Position numbers and translations under genes: made by a program. Source: Eleusine coracana subsp. coracana (Eukaryota > Streptophyta > Magnoliopsida > Poales > Poaceae). Taken from it: 64,000 nucleotides of DNA. Each line of letters starts with the position of its first letter. The stretch's first letter is position 1. Shown here one piece after another: positions 21,897 through 34,400 of this stretch. The stretch is taken from NCBI GenBank assembly GCA_032690845.1, contig CM064434.1, forward strand, positions 33,448,413-33,512,412. Reading direction: 5' to 3'. The notes beneath the pieces were generated by a model. That model searched no databases, had not been told where the DNA came from, and was given only the letters and a program-made list of their open reading frames with translations.

Positions 21897-22894
21897 TGAA
21901 GGTGCATCTAGGCCCCTAATTTTATTTTGGTGATTGGCGTCAATACAATTAAGAATGGACTAATCTTTTAATGAGCATGTGTGTAGATAATGCTCCAAAG
22001 TTTGGTGATTAAATGCATAGAAACAAAAAGGGAGAAACGAAGATGGCAAAGTGCTTCAAAGATGAAATTCAAAATATGCTCAATAATGAAGCTCATGGAG
22101 TTTTTTCTTTTAAATCTTGAGTATAGGAGAAGTCGTACTATTAAGAGGGACACAAAAGTGTGAAGCGATAATGAACCAATTGCTAAATTTCCAATTTCCC
22201 AGCCAAATACACTTTTCCAGGGCAAAATCATCGAACTTGTCCGACCCATCGGACATGTCCATCGAACTCTAGTAGCTCTGCCACTCTGGGTCGTCGGACT
22301 TGTCTAACAGTCATCAGACATGTTCGATGACTAGAAGAAAGTCCAACACATCGGACACTTTCATTGGAGTATAGTTTCCCTGCCACCCTCGCACCATCGG
22401 ACTTGTCCCATGGACAGGCTTGTCCGAGGCATCGGATAAGTCCATCGGACTCCAGCAACTGCGCCACCTTCTTTCATCGGACATGTCATGTCCGATGACC
22501 ATCGGACTTGTCCGACGCAGATCTCAGAAATTGACTGTCCAACAACTCTTTCCCCCATTGGGCTATAAATAGAACTCCACTTTGCCCTTTGGCCGGTTGG
22601 TCACTCATTCAACTCAAAAACACTCTCAAGCTCACCTTGCTCTCCCCAACTCTCCTCCCTTGCTTCCAATCTTGATTTGTGAAGGTATTGAGAAGATTGA
22701 AGAGCTCCATCGCCTCCAAGCTTCCATCCTCTTGAGCTCTTGGTTCATCCTCACCGCCGATGACTTTTGTGTTTGATACTCTTGGGGATTCATCCCCTAG
22801 ACGGTTAGAGGTGCCCGTAGAGCTCCCAACTTGTGTGGTGATGCCTGGGGAAGTTTGTATTGACCCCTCCTTTATGGAGCTGCTAGTGGAAAAA

Positions 22895-23400
22895 TGTTGG
22901 AGAGATGCCCAAGAGACATTACGGATTTGATCCGTATGTGAGGGTCACACGGGTATTGATCCGTGTGGGATTAGTCCACTAATGGGCCAACTTGTCGAGG
23001 CCCATTACAAGGGTCTATATAAGTGGAGGAGGGGCAAGGGGTACGCGTACCCACCAGTCCATAACCCTAGCCGCTGCGCTCCTCTCTCTCGCCCACAACC
23101 CAAACCGTGTTGCCGGTGCTAGCACGCTGCACACGGTGCTCCGACCCCGTACGTGTGGATACCGCAAGGAGGCACTGCTGTTGCTGCAGTGCCGGACGGC
23201 TGGACTAGGAGGAGATGATTGACGTGATCAACTACTTCCTCATCACTGATGTGTGACTTCGTTGGACGAGCTGCTCCAACATTCGCTTCCGCTCCGCCTA
23301 CGCATCTAGTGTTAACGATCCATGATCGCCTTCTTGCAAGGTTTCCTGGTTGAATGGTAGAAATTATTATATGCTATCGTAGCCTACCCATTCTCTAACA
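22895..23400 (+). repeat. Element B 5' LTR
   Basis: 506 bp, TGTTGG...TAACA. The TATA box gtctatataag lies near 23013; the predicted transcript start would be about 30 bp later. Confidence 0.92.
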
Positions 23401-23401
23401 G

Positions 23402-23414
23402 TAGTATCAGAGCC
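23402..23414 (+). promoter_or_regulatory. Element B primer binding site
   Basis: tagtatcagagcc is a one-base variant of the methionine-tRNA PBS (tggtatcagagcc), one base after the LTR. Confidence 0.85.
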
Positions 23415-24755
23415 GACCTTGTGTAGTTTGTGATCTGAATCTTGTGCATATAGTTGATATGTTGATGTATTAGATGAGATCTATTACATGTTTTTGTGTA
23501 TGGGTTGATTAGGTCAATGGTGATAGGGAGGTTCACAAGGTAATGGGCTGATAGCAATACATGCATCATTGATTTATTGGTGTTCCTTCTCTGTGTGCAC
23601 GTGACTTGTCCCTACCGGCTGGAATCACCATCGGGACTAACTGTGTGCGCCTATAGAGGAGCCAATAGTATCATGATCATGTACCACAGTCTACTCATGA
23701 AAACCTAATGGGAAACCGAGGCATTGTGAATGACTCGAAATCGGGCAAATATGATTTTCCCCATAGGATTTCCATTGTGACTGGCCAGCGCGACTGCCGT
23801 ACAGACACACCTAGATTGTTACACCCCTTTTTAGCCACATGTTAGCATTCGCTTCTCGCCTAACTTGTTTTTGCGGAGAATGTTGTGAATGGTATGGCCC
23901 AAAAGATGCATGTGATGTATGTATGTAATCTGCATGACCTGCGTGTCATGATTAATTACAGCTGGGTTGAGGTTGTCATGTTATTGTATAACGACCTATG
24001 TGTCGACTTGTGATGCTTGATATTCTCATATAATTTATTACTAGCTATTAGTTGTAGTAGCTAAGTGTTAGTTCATGGAGGCCTCAAGCATGATGGTTGA
24101 AGAGACGGGAGACATGGCGATGGCAATGGAGATGGAGATCACCAATTGAAAGGGGCCATGCTATTTTACAGTTAATATGATTGCATGTGACGATATTCCT
24201 GTCATCCTATTCTTTCATGTGTTATTTATATTGGATATGATTAACATGCTAGAATAGGTTCCCTCAAGAAAAATTAAATTATATGCCCTTCCAATAGATG
24301 CACCTATTAAAATTATGATCGTTGTATGGTAGGTTTGCCAAAGTAGAGTACCTCAACTATCTTAATTATTAGAGTAAATATCGGACATTTACATGCATAG
24401 TATTGGTTTAATTAACAAAGCTATCAAAACAGTTTTGGGCTTTGGGGCATGGTGTTGGCGCCAGGGCATGTGATGCCACCCAACAAACAAGAGTCATATA
24501 GGGATGTGATTAGCAAAGTGTTGCTTACCTATGTCACTAGATTTCTAGTGGTGATGCCAAAGCTCACTGGGATCTAAGTTGAATATGGATCTTGAACCAC
24601 TATATGTCGTTTTGAGGGGAAAACGGTTCCAAGCATATAGTGGAATAATAAACTTTTGTTAAAATGTTTAATAAGAGTTTTACATTTACATAATGCTTAT
24701 ATTCGCATATTTTCTGTTGTAGATCATCACACCAACCACTAGTAACACTTTCAAT
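23415..24755 (+). other. Element B leader
   Basis: A 1.3-kb untranslated leader without a believable ORF. It contains a gaga/atggagatgg-rich stretch near 24105-24140 but nothing else that I recognise. Confidence 0.6.
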
Positions 24756-25381
24756 TTGCGCTCGATTCTTGAAAAAGAAAAGCTTAGTGGAACAAACTTT
24801 ATTGATTGGTATCGCAACTTGACAATTGTTCTCAAGCAAGAGAAAAAGGAATATGTTCTAGAGCTTCCCTATCCTGATGATCTGCCAGAAAATGCTACTG
24901 CCACTCAGAAAAGGGAGTATGAGAAGCATACCAATGATGCAATTGATGTTAGTTGTCTAATGCTTGCCACTATGTCCTCTGATCTTCAGAAGCAATATGA
25001 GAACGTGGATACCCACAATATGATTGAGGAACTCCGTCGCATGTTTGAGAGCCAAGCAAGGTCTGAGAGGTACAACATTTCAAAGTCCTTGTTTGCGTGC
25101 AGGCTAGCTGAAAGCGGTTCTGTCAGTCCTCATGTGATCAAGATGATTGGTTACATTGAGAGTCTGGAGAAACTTGGTGCTGCTCTTCACCCTGATTTGG
25201 CCACAGATGTGATTCTCCAGTCGCTTCCGGCGAGCTATGAGCCTTTCATTTTGAACTTTCAAATGAATAGTATGGAAAAGACATTGGCTGTGTTGCATGG
25301 GATGCTTAAGACAGTTGAGGCAAGCATAAAAAAATCTGGTCCAAGTCAAGTTAACTTGGTTCATAAGGATAGCAAGAAGCG
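24756..25381 (+). pseudogene. Element B gag, N-terminal part
   Basis: The frame has no ATG: the first codon shown is TTG at 24756, and upstream codons reach a stop at 24720 without a start, so the start codon is lost. The protein fits the Copia gag (DUF4219/UBN2): LSGTNFIDWYRNLTIVL, MLATMSSDLQKQYEN, LFACRLAESGSVSPHV and LGAALHPDLATDVIL. It is cut at codon KK-R by element C (TSD aagcg). The continuation with the zinc knuckle is at 37025. Confidence 0.82.
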
Positions 25382-25795
25382 TGTCAAGAGATATTCTCGA
25401 TAGTAGATCTAGGTGTGCGTATGAGTATGAAATATCGATGGACACAGGAGACAAGGGTTATACAGGTTCAGGCCTCCCGAAGGATAACAACCCTACGTCC
25501 TGTTTGGTGTTTCTGTATTGCTAGGGTTTGCACTGGAATTAGGGTGCCAATATGGGTCTGTCCTTTTCTAAAGGCCCCCTGCCCTCCTTATATATCCAAA
25601 GGGCAGGGATTTACATGGTAATCTTTTAGTCGGTTACAATAGATTCTATCTATCCAACATATCTGCTAACCTAACTTGCCGCTTACTCAAACAAGTACCT
25701 CAATAAATATCTTCTGGGCCGAATACACCATATCCGAGCCCCCGGCCCACTCGGCCGATTACCCGAGTGGTTAAGTATCCCGGGTACATCCCACA
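25382..25795 (-). repeat. Element C 3' LTR
   Basis: 414 bp. The minus-strand PPT (cttgggggctac) lies directly beside it at 25796-25807. A TATA-like ggatatataagg (minus strand) is near 25590. Confidence 0.9.
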
Positions 25796-26250
25796 GTAGC
25801 CCCCAAGCACTTTCCATTTTGAATCGTCGTCTTGATTTGCCTCTGCATCTTATAAAATTGGGAAGTGCTTTTTCTATTAATCCTTATTCATAAATACCTA
25901 AAAAAGACATAGCCTATGCATATAGCCCCCAACTCAGAAGGTTGTTGAGTCTACACCGAAGCAACTTTTGAGTTATTGAAAAATATCCAATTTAATCTTG
26001 TCCCTCCACAGAAAAGGGCATAATGAGGTCTAAATCTTCCAATATTGTCTTAACAAGCTCCATATTTAGCTGAATTTTCTCACTCGCCGAGTGATACATC
26101 ACCAAATTAATATTTACATCCATAATGCCGAAGTGCCCTTAATCCGAATGATTAACGACGAATTTCAATTATCATAGCCCCCAAGATTGGTGATGTATCA
26201 ATAGTAATAGTATAACACGGAAACACAGCCCCCAAGATTGGTGCCGAGAT

Positions 26251-26490
26251 AATCCGGGTGATTTATCACGGAATTTTGAAAGGTGCAATTTTCGAGGCTG
26301 AAACTACAGTAATCTGAGTGATTTATCATGAAATCTCGAAAGGTACAATTTCCAAGGCTAAAACTGCAACAATCCGAGTGATTTATCACGGAATCTCGAA
26401 AGGTACAATTTCCAAGGTTGAAACCACAATAATCCGAGTGATTTATCATGGAATCTCGAAAGGTACAATTTCCAAGGTTGAAACTGCAAC
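26251..26490 (+). repeat. Four tandem copies of a 60-bp repeat in element C
   Basis: Units start at 26251, 26311, 26371 and 26431, each beginning aatc(c/t)g(a/g)gtgatttatca. The period is exactly 60 bp with a few substitutions per copy, and both strands stay open across the array. It lies between the C 3' LTR and the antisense gene, about 70 bp before that gene's TATA box. Confidence 0.92.
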
Positions 26491-26554
26491 AATCCAATTA
26501 ATAAAATTGGACTTAACAAATTACGAGAAGCCTCGGCCCAGTAGGTCATCTAGC

Positions 26555-26570
26555 CCTTATAAAAAGGGCC
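26555..26570 (+). promoter_or_regulatory. Putative TATA box of the antisense gene in element C
   Basis: cccttataaaaaggg contains a strong TATA match (tataaaaa) about 145 bp upstream of the ATG at 26704, with a CT-rich leader between. It is independent of the LTR promoters. Confidence 0.6.
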
Positions 26571-26703
26571 TCCAAACAGTCGCATCCCTTCATCTTCATT
26601 TTGCCGCCGCCGCCATCTTGCGCACACAAATCCTAGATCTCAGGCTTCCATTTCGACCCCAAAGCTCCACGCAACTGCTTCCCACTGCACTCAAACAAGA
26701 GCA

Positions 26704-29231
26704 ATGGCCCCGAAGCACACCCACCAAAGCTCTAAGGCACAATCCCGGAAGCAATCTTCTCCTGACAAGGGCGAGGAAGAAGAGATAGTTTTCGACATCC
26801 CCGCCGCCATCAAGGAGTTCCTCATGTCAGCCATTGATTCAGAGAAAATCAACAGACTGGTGATTGATGGCGTGTTGCAGGATCAACAGACCAGAGGATG
26901 GAACGAGACCATAGGTCAAAAATTTCCCCAACCTCCCGTCGACCAAATCACAGTTTTCTCCTCCTTTTTCTATCGTGGATTTGGGATCCCTTGTTGTGAC
27001 TTCTTTTACGGTCTTCTTTTCTTCTATGGCATCAACCTTGTCAATCTGAATCCAAATTCCATCTTACATATTGCTATCTTTATCCACCTGTGTGAGGTGT
27101 TCTTGGGAATTCATCCCCATTTTGATACCTTCAAAGAACTATTTGTTTTGAAATCAAACAGCAATGATGTTATAGGAGGGGCCGGATTCCAACTAAGGAA
27201 TAAATCCAAATACGTTGATGTACCACTTCCATCAACGAACAAAGGTTGGCACGCGGACTGGTTTTACCATGGAAACCATGCTCTACCTTTGTCAAAGACT
27301 ATGGCCGAAGCCCCCAAGCCACGACCCGAGTGGTCAGCAAAGGCCCATCCAAACAAGAAGTCTCAAGTTGATGCCATATTAGAGCACATTGCCTATCTCA
27401 AGTCTCAAGGTTATACTGGCGTACATGTTGCCGCAAGCTTCATATATCGCCGCGTGCAGCCTATTAAGAAATGTCATGTTCCTGGATGGAAGTTCCAATT
27501 GGGTTCAGACCCCACCATGAAGTGCCAGAAACATTGTCAGAAAGGGAATTAACATTGCGGCTGGAAAACATATTTTCTTCACTCCTTGGTTGGACTCCAG
27601 GGAGTGCGAAAAGTGGACATCATTCCATGACTAGTAGGAGTTCAGTAAGTTATCCACTTCTGTGCTTAGAAAATCAATACTTCATGCATTATGTTCAGTA
27701 ATGAATAATACGTCACATATATTGCAGAACCTTGATGTATACGTGTCCAACCCCCCACTGTCGTCGATGCCGCAAAAGAAATCTCCCACTCAACCATCAG
27801 CTCCCAAGCGCCGCAAGGCACATATTGAAGATTCTGATGAAGAAGAATCGCTAGCTGAAAGAGTAGCTAGACTTCAAGAAGAGGCAAAGAAAAAAACTCC
27901 AGAGAAAGCCTCCACCACTCGGTGGGCCATGGATGATAAAGGACAAAATCGTCCGAGTGAACCAAGCAAGGTAGGCACCCATGAGATGGCGCCAGACATG
28001 ATAGGTGCCCCAAGGCGAACCAGCCCCCCACCAAGAGTGTCAGGCATAAAATTCAAACGCCGGTCAAGGTAAACAAATCAATGTAACTTGAAGCTTAACT
28101 ATCCATTTCAATTAAATATGTAATTCTTTGTCTAATTGGCAGGTCATCCGGGTGGTCATCTTTTGAAGAAGTCCCGGCGCAAAGTCCAGTTCCTAAAAAA
28201 GACCAAGAATGTCGGGTCATCCAGAGATGATGTCCCAAACCACTCGGCAAAGAAACCTGATTTAAAGAGTGCACCCGAATCCACTCAGCCAGAAGATAAC
28301 CAAGCTAAATAACGCAATATCCCGGACCTAAATAAATCTGAGATGGCAACGGATGCTGATACTCCTACCTCCACCGAGCCCGAAGAGCCATCACTGGTTT
28401 TTGAATCTATGCCAGAACCAACATATGAATATCCAATCGAGCCGGAGGAAGACGTCATGCTGACTCCTATTCACCGAGTGGTAAGAGAAGGTGCCTCAGA
28501 ACAGCCAACGCCAACTAGATCAGTATATCATATTGGCCGATTTGCCATCACCGGATTTGATGAGTCGGCAGAGCAAGCGGAATTAAAAAATTTTGAAGAA
28601 CATACTGAAAAAGCCTATCATTCCTTCCAGGTATTCCTTCCTTCTTGTCAATAATAATCACCCTTCCTGGCTGTGAAGTTTCAAAGATATAATTCGCCAT
28701 CATTGCAGGCTCTGAAAACCCATATGGCCAACAAGAGTAAGCTTCTGCAACTTGTCGAAAGGCATTGTGCTAAAGCCGTTGATTTAGAAGATCAGCTTGC
28801 CAAAGAGAGACTGGAAGTCAGGCGCTTATCAGTTGCGCTAAAAGCCCGTTCATCTCAAGTTGATGAACATCAATTCGAGCTACAAGGTATGAGACCAATA
28901 AAGCCTATACCTCACATGTTATCTGTGTAATATGAACATTTAACCTCCTCCATACAGAGGCATCGCGGTCACTAGAATTGAAACAAAAACAAGATGCCTA
29001 GGCGACCGCTCAAATTGCAAGTCTCGAAGGCCGTATAAAAGAACTTGGAGTCATCTGCCCAAGCTTTTGAAACTTTGAAGTCCGAGAATCAAGGATTAAA
29101 GAAGCAGATCCAGGACTCGGTAGAGATCAAGAAAAATTTTGAAAAGCTAAAAGACGACCTCAAGACAATGCAAGAAAAACAAAATTCGTGGAAGAAAAGG
29201 GCTAAAGGTAAAAATTAATATACTTATACAT

Positions 29232-29281
<50 letters not shown>

Positions 29282-29983
29282 TAAAATGTTCATAACTGAC
29301 AGGCGCTGAGGAAACAATAAAAAGCCAAAAACAAAGAAACATAAAGCTAAAAACCGAAGTAATCAAAGCTGAAAAGATCTTTAAAAAGGCTGTAGATGAG
29401 CTAAACCAAATCCAAAAAGCATTCAAAGAAGTTGAAAATCTAAAAGAAGAGTATAAGGAAAAAGTTGCCACCCTTGAGGCTGAGAAGGTAGAAGCCGAGA
29501 AACGCCTGAGAGGTAAGTGTTTATTCAACTAATACCTTGATATTGAAGTTCATTGTACTGGACATATATGATTATTGTACTCCTGTAGGATCAAAGAGGT
29601 CCTATGAGATTTTGCAGAAGAAATTTATAGAGGATGATGAAAACCTTCAATGGTCTCTCGTGGCTCTTCAGAAGGATGCAGAGGTGGTCGCCCAATACAT
29701 ATATCCTGAAGAAAAACCACCTCGATGTCGAGACCTGATGACGAGGCTACAAGGGGCACCCGACCGACTGAAAGAACATGCTCGACATGTTGCAGAGCTA
29801 GCCGGAGCACAAGTTCTGGCAATTGCAAAGTCCCACATCCCCAGCATAGAGTTAGATGTGGTATCCGAGGGTTTCCATGAAGATTTCTCTGATGAGCAAT
29901 GTGAAGCTCTCGTGACTGAGGCGCAAAAAACAGCACATATATTAGCCAACCAGATAGAGCTAGATCCCTTACCTAAATTGTAA
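26704..29983 (+). pseudogene. Antisense extra gene of element C (Transposase_28-type, multi-exon)
   Basis: The gene starts at ATG 26704 (MAPKHTHQSSKAQSRKQ) and runs opposite to gag-pol. Exon 1 (to about 27646) encodes a basic/acidic N-terminus, then the 'putative gypsy-type transposon' domain of Tat elements (FRGFGIP-like FYRGFGIPCCDFFYGLLFFYG, shortened here; HLCEVFLGIHPHFDTFKELF; WKFQLGSDPT). Probable further exons are 27728-28068, 28143-28630, 28709-28886, 28958-29207, 29303-29512 and 29589-29983, each bounded by AG and GT. They encode Lys/Glu-rich heptads, so a long coiled coil is expected. It is broken by a frameshift near 27520 and stops near 28312 and 29000. Role unknown; Tat homologues have been proposed to act in regulation or particle function, but none is demonstrated. 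Confidence 0.72.
29236..29277. repeat. (AT)n microsatellite
   Basis: About 21 AT dinucleotides lie inside a predicted intron of the antisense gene. Confidence 0.95.
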
Positions 29984-30499
29984 GGAATTGTAAAGCTTAA
30001 AATACTGTGTTACAGCTCCGATACTGTAATATAACCAATGTTCGATAGACCGCTAAGGTCTAGATTCATTACCAGTATTGTAATGAATTCGTGGGTCGCG
30101 CTGCTTCATATATGTATTGTATGAACTCGTGTTAAACACTCATAACCAATACACAACTCATGTCATCCCTCTAAACAACGCTTCCAATAACCGATATGAA
30201 CCATGGAGACTAAGAACTCACTCGGTCAAGCATATGCGAATTAGGAGAATTGCCTTGGTCCCAAACAGACGACAAGAACCCTGGGGACTAAGTAACCCGC
30301 TTGGTCGACATGCGCGAGTTAGGGTGATACCAAGTATCAGAATTTGAGTCATGATCTAAACAATAACAACAATTATTCACAGAAATCATAAGTTGTGAAA
30401 TCAAATATCATGACTACTATGTATATATATTTAATAATAGAAGTACAATAAACTATAATTACTAGGTATAAAAACGACGTAGTTGTGAAACATTCCAGG

Positions 30500-31997
30500 A
30501 ACTTTGAAGGTCCGATCCGTCCTCATTCATCAATCGATAGGCGCCTGGCCAAGTGATTTCCTTTATAATAAAAGGTCCTTCCTATGGAGCCGACAACTTG
30601 TGCTTACCGACCTTAGACTGAACTTGCTTCAAAACCAGGTCGCCAACGGAAAAACCCCGTGTTCGAACATTTTTATCGTGATAACATCGCAAATTTTGCT
30701 GGTACTTTGCCGACCGAATTACAGTGGCATCGCGCTGCTTCTCTAACATCAACAAGTCATCACACCTATGGTCGTTGGAAGTGTTTTCTTTATACGCTGT
30801 CACACGGGGGGAGGCAAAAAGAATCTCGGTTGGTAACATGGCTTCCGAGCCATAAACCAGAGAAAAAGGGGAGTGCCCGGTGGCACGACTTACGTTGGTT
30901 CTAAGTCCCCACAACATAGATGGTAATTCTTGAACCCATCGTCGAGCGTACTTTTCCAGTCGATCAAATATACGAGGCTTAATTCTAGAAAGCAGGAGGC
31001 CATTTGCCCTCTCAACCTGGCCATTGCTCTGTGGATGGGCGGCTGAGGCATAACCAATCTTAAAGCCGACTCGGCCCGCAAACTCTTTAAACTCATCTGC
31101 TGTGGATTGAGTACTGTTGTCAGTGATTATCTTGTGTGGGGCACCGAACCGAGTGACTATTTCGGTCATAAACTCGATGGCCTTCTTTGCCAAAATCTTA
31201 CCGACTGACTTTGCTTCGATCCATTTAGAGAACTTATCCACTGCTATGAAAAGGTGAGTAAAACCCCCTTGAGCTTTCATGAAAGGTCCGACAATGTCTA
31301 AACCCCATACTGAAAACGGCGAAGTTATTGGTATATTTTGGAGCTCTGTAGTAGGTACGTGCATCTAGCGGGCGAAGAACTGACAACCTTCACACTTTCG
31401 GACAATTTCCTTGGCATCAGCACTGGCGATCGGCCAATAAAACCCTTGCCTCATTACTTTGGCCGTGATTGTGGATGGGCCTGCATGATTCCCACAAATG
31501 CCAGCGTGGATGTTTCCTAATATAGCTATGCCTTCATCTTGAGACAAGCATTTCATCAGTACTCCATGTGGGCTTTGCTTGTACAGGTGATGGTCAACTA
31601 TATGATATGAATGCGACTTGCGAATAATCTGGAGGGCTTCGTCTTTGTCGGTCGGTAGTGTATAACGATCCAGATACTCAATGAAGGGAGTGCGCCAATC
31701 TACCTCAATGACAGCTACATGCGGTACTACCCCCGCCTTTAGTGCCGACTGCTCCGTAGTTTGCTGGGTTAGTATAGATGGCTTATGTAGATCATCAAGG
31801 AATACTCCATCAGGTATTTTAGATCTGCTAGACCCAAGTTTGGCCAGCTCGTCCGCCTCTTCATTATACTTGCACAGGACGTGTTTATACTCAATGCCAT
31901 CAAACTTGTCTTCGAGCTTCCGAACTTTGGTGCAGTAGGTTGTCATGCTTTCGTGGGAACAATACCACTCCTTCGTTACTTGATTTATAACTAGCAC
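30500..31997 (-). pseudogene. Element C integrase (with RNase H tail)
   Basis: Minus-strand reading from 31997 gives the end of RNase H (HVLCKYNEEADELAKLGS), a linker, and the zinc-binding domain (HAGICGNHAG...CEGCQFFAR). A single stop precedes the integrase core (FSVWGLDIVGPF, VDKFSKWIEAK, ITDNSTQ, AAHPQSNGQVERANG) and the C-terminal region (SVGDLVLKQV). The GPY/F-like segment decays near 30580 through a stop. The core DDE residues appear present, but an Asn-Ser replaces the usual Asn-Gly after ITD. Confidence 0.85.
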
Positions 31998-32014
31998 CGA
32001 GTCACCAAAGACGC

Positions 32015-33470
32015 TTATCCTTTGGACACCGAGTGAGATAGTTGTCCAAGTCCGTGTAGCAGCGCCTCATACTCTGCAGTGTTGTTAGAGGCACGGAAGT
32101 GCATTCGAAGAACATACCGCAACTTGGCTCTGTCAGGAGATACCAGTATGACTCCTGCTCCAGCGCCTTCCAGTTGTAAGGAGCCGTCAAACGTCATCTT
32201 CCAATAGCAAAATTCTTGTGAGTTGGGAGGTAACTCACATTCTGTCCACACGGCGACGAAGTCCGACAAAGCTTGACCTTTGATCGAGTCGCGTGACTTA
32301 AAGGTGATATCATATGATCCGAGCTCGACGGCCCATTTGGCGATTTTCCTAGTGGCCTCTCTGTTGTGTAGCAATTCACCTAGGCCGAACGACGTGTGGA
32401 CCTCAATTGAATGATCCTCAAAGTAATGCTTCAACTTCCTAGATGTCATCAGTAATGCATAAATTAATTTCTAAAGCTGGAAATATTGTACCTTGGATTC
32501 CGATAAGACCTCACTGATGAAATATACTAGTCGTTACACCTTTTGAGCCTTGCCATCTTCCGCCCGTTCCACCACCAGCACAGTACTGACAACGTGTTTG
32601 GTTACGGAAATGTACAGCTGCAAAGGTTCATTTGGCTCTGGGAGAGTTAAGACTAAACGACCACTAATGTAAGCTTTAAAATCTTTCAAGGCTTTCTGTG
32701 CGTCAACATTCCAGGTGAATGATTCTTGCTTCTTGAGTAATCGAAAAAAGGGTAACCCTCGAACACCAAGTCATGATACAAATCGACTAAGCGCAGCCAT
32801 ACAACCAGTGAGCTTTTGAATGTCTTTTTGCGAATGTGGAGGTCCCATTCGTAATATGGCATTTACCTTTTCTGGATTAGCTTCAATCCCTCTATGTGAT
32901 ACCAGAAAACCGAGTAGTTTTCCTGATGGGACCCCAAAGACGCATTTTTCCGGATTTAGCTTCATCTTGTATTCCGAAGGTTGCCGAATGTTTTGTCCAG
33001 GTCGGATATCAAGTCAGCGGGGAGCCGAGTCTTGACTACCACATCATCGATGTAAGCCTCAACATTCCTGCCTATGTGATTGTCCAAACATCGCTACATA
33101 GTCTGCTGGTAGGTGGCACCAGCGTTTTTCAGGCCAAAGGGCATTGTTGTGTAACAGAAGGCTCCGAACGACGTGATGAATGAGGTTTTGAGCTGGTCTG
33201 ATTGGTTTAAGGGAATCTGATGGTACCCTGAATAGGCATCTAAGAAGCACAACAGAGCGCATCCAGCCGTCGAATCGACCACTTGATCAATACGTGGGAG
33301 AGTGGACGGATCTTTCGGACAAGCTTGGTTAAGGCCGGTGTAATCCACACACATCCGCCACTCCTTATTCTTCTTCCGTACCAGAACTGGGTTGGCCAAC
33401 CAGTCGGGGTGGAAAACTTCTTTAATAAAACTGGTTGCCAGTAGTCGGCCGATTTCTTTCCTAATCGCAT
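32015..33470 (-). pseudogene. Element C reverse transcriptase and RNase H
   Basis: RT motifs are clear on the minus strand: NPVLVRKKNKEWRMCVDYTGLN, split here as WRMCVDYTGLNQACPKD; LCFLDAYSGYHQIPL; CYTTMPFGLKNAGATYQ; and the catalytic YIDD box at 33043-33054. The thumb (KCVFGVPSGKLLGFLVSHRGI) and RNase H (32015-32449, with SFDGSLQLEGAGAGV and NNTAEYEALLHGL) follow. Several frame breaks occur (near 33100, 32770 and 32460). Confidence 0.87.
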
Positions 33471-33540
33471 CCTTCAGTCTTGCGAGAATCGTCTAAGTCG
33501 TTGCCTTACCATCCTGGCGTTTTCGCGGACGTGAAGTTTG

Positions 33541-34400
33541 TGCTCAGCCTTTTCCCTTGGAACACCTGGCATATCAGAAGGTTTCCATGCAAATATATCT
33601 TTATTATTTCTAAGAAAAAGGGTGAGCGCGCTTTCCTATTTATCGCCTAAATTGACCCCAATATTGGTGGTCTTGGATACATCATTGTCATCTAGCCAAA
33701 TCTTCTTGGACTCCACGGCTTCCGCTTGTACCATAGTCTTTAGCGCTTTCCTTGGAGCAGGGTCAAGCATGGCCTCCTTCGGCGTTGCAAGCGCTTCCTT
33801 CAGCTTGGCCAGCTCCGATGCTGCTACTATCTTCTCGGTCAATTCACAACTGCCGTTGTCACAGTCGTATGAGGTCCGCGCATCCGAGTGGATTGAGATG
33901 ACTCCGTTTGGTCCAGGCAGCTTCATCATCATATAAGGATAATGAGGTACCACCATGAATTTAGCGATGGCTGGCTGCCCTATAATTGCGTGATATGTAG
34001 AATCGAGGTCGACGACCTCGAAGGTAATGCGCTCCGTCCTGTAGTTCTCCCGAGTACCGAAAGTCACAGGCAAAGTGATTTATCCCAAAGGGACTATTTG
34101 CATGCCTGGGATCACACCATGAAACGGCGATCGACTTGGCTTGAGGTCGGTCAAAGGTATGCCAAGCTCCTTGAAGGTTTTCCCAAAAAGGATGTCCAAA
34201 CTGCTGCCACCATCTTCCAGTACCTGATTTAGCCAGACTCGGTTAACAGTCGGCATCAGCACTAAGAGATATTTCTCGGGCCTGGGGATGTGATCCGGAT
34301 GGTCAGACCGATCAAAAGTAATTGGAACCTCTGACCATCGTAGATACTGAGGTACCACTGGTGAAACCGAGTGGACCTCTCTGTAGAGGATCTTCTGCTG
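33541..34400 (-). pseudogene. Element C protease
   Basis: The minus strand encodes LEDGGSSLDILFGKTFKEL, where Asp-Gly-Gly replaces the typical Asp-Ser/Thr-Gly but matches the DGGS form seen in Tat-type elements. Flap-like and hydrophobic segments follow (ITFEVVDLDSTYHAIIGQP). A stop near 34080 and another near 33640 interrupt the frame. It would cleave the gag-pol precursor. Confidence 0.75.

Noticed and set aside
23402..23414. tRNA gene suggested by tRNA-like complementarity
   Set aside because: It is a primer binding site beside an LTR, not a tRNA gene; the same holds for 12954-12966 and 10917-10931.
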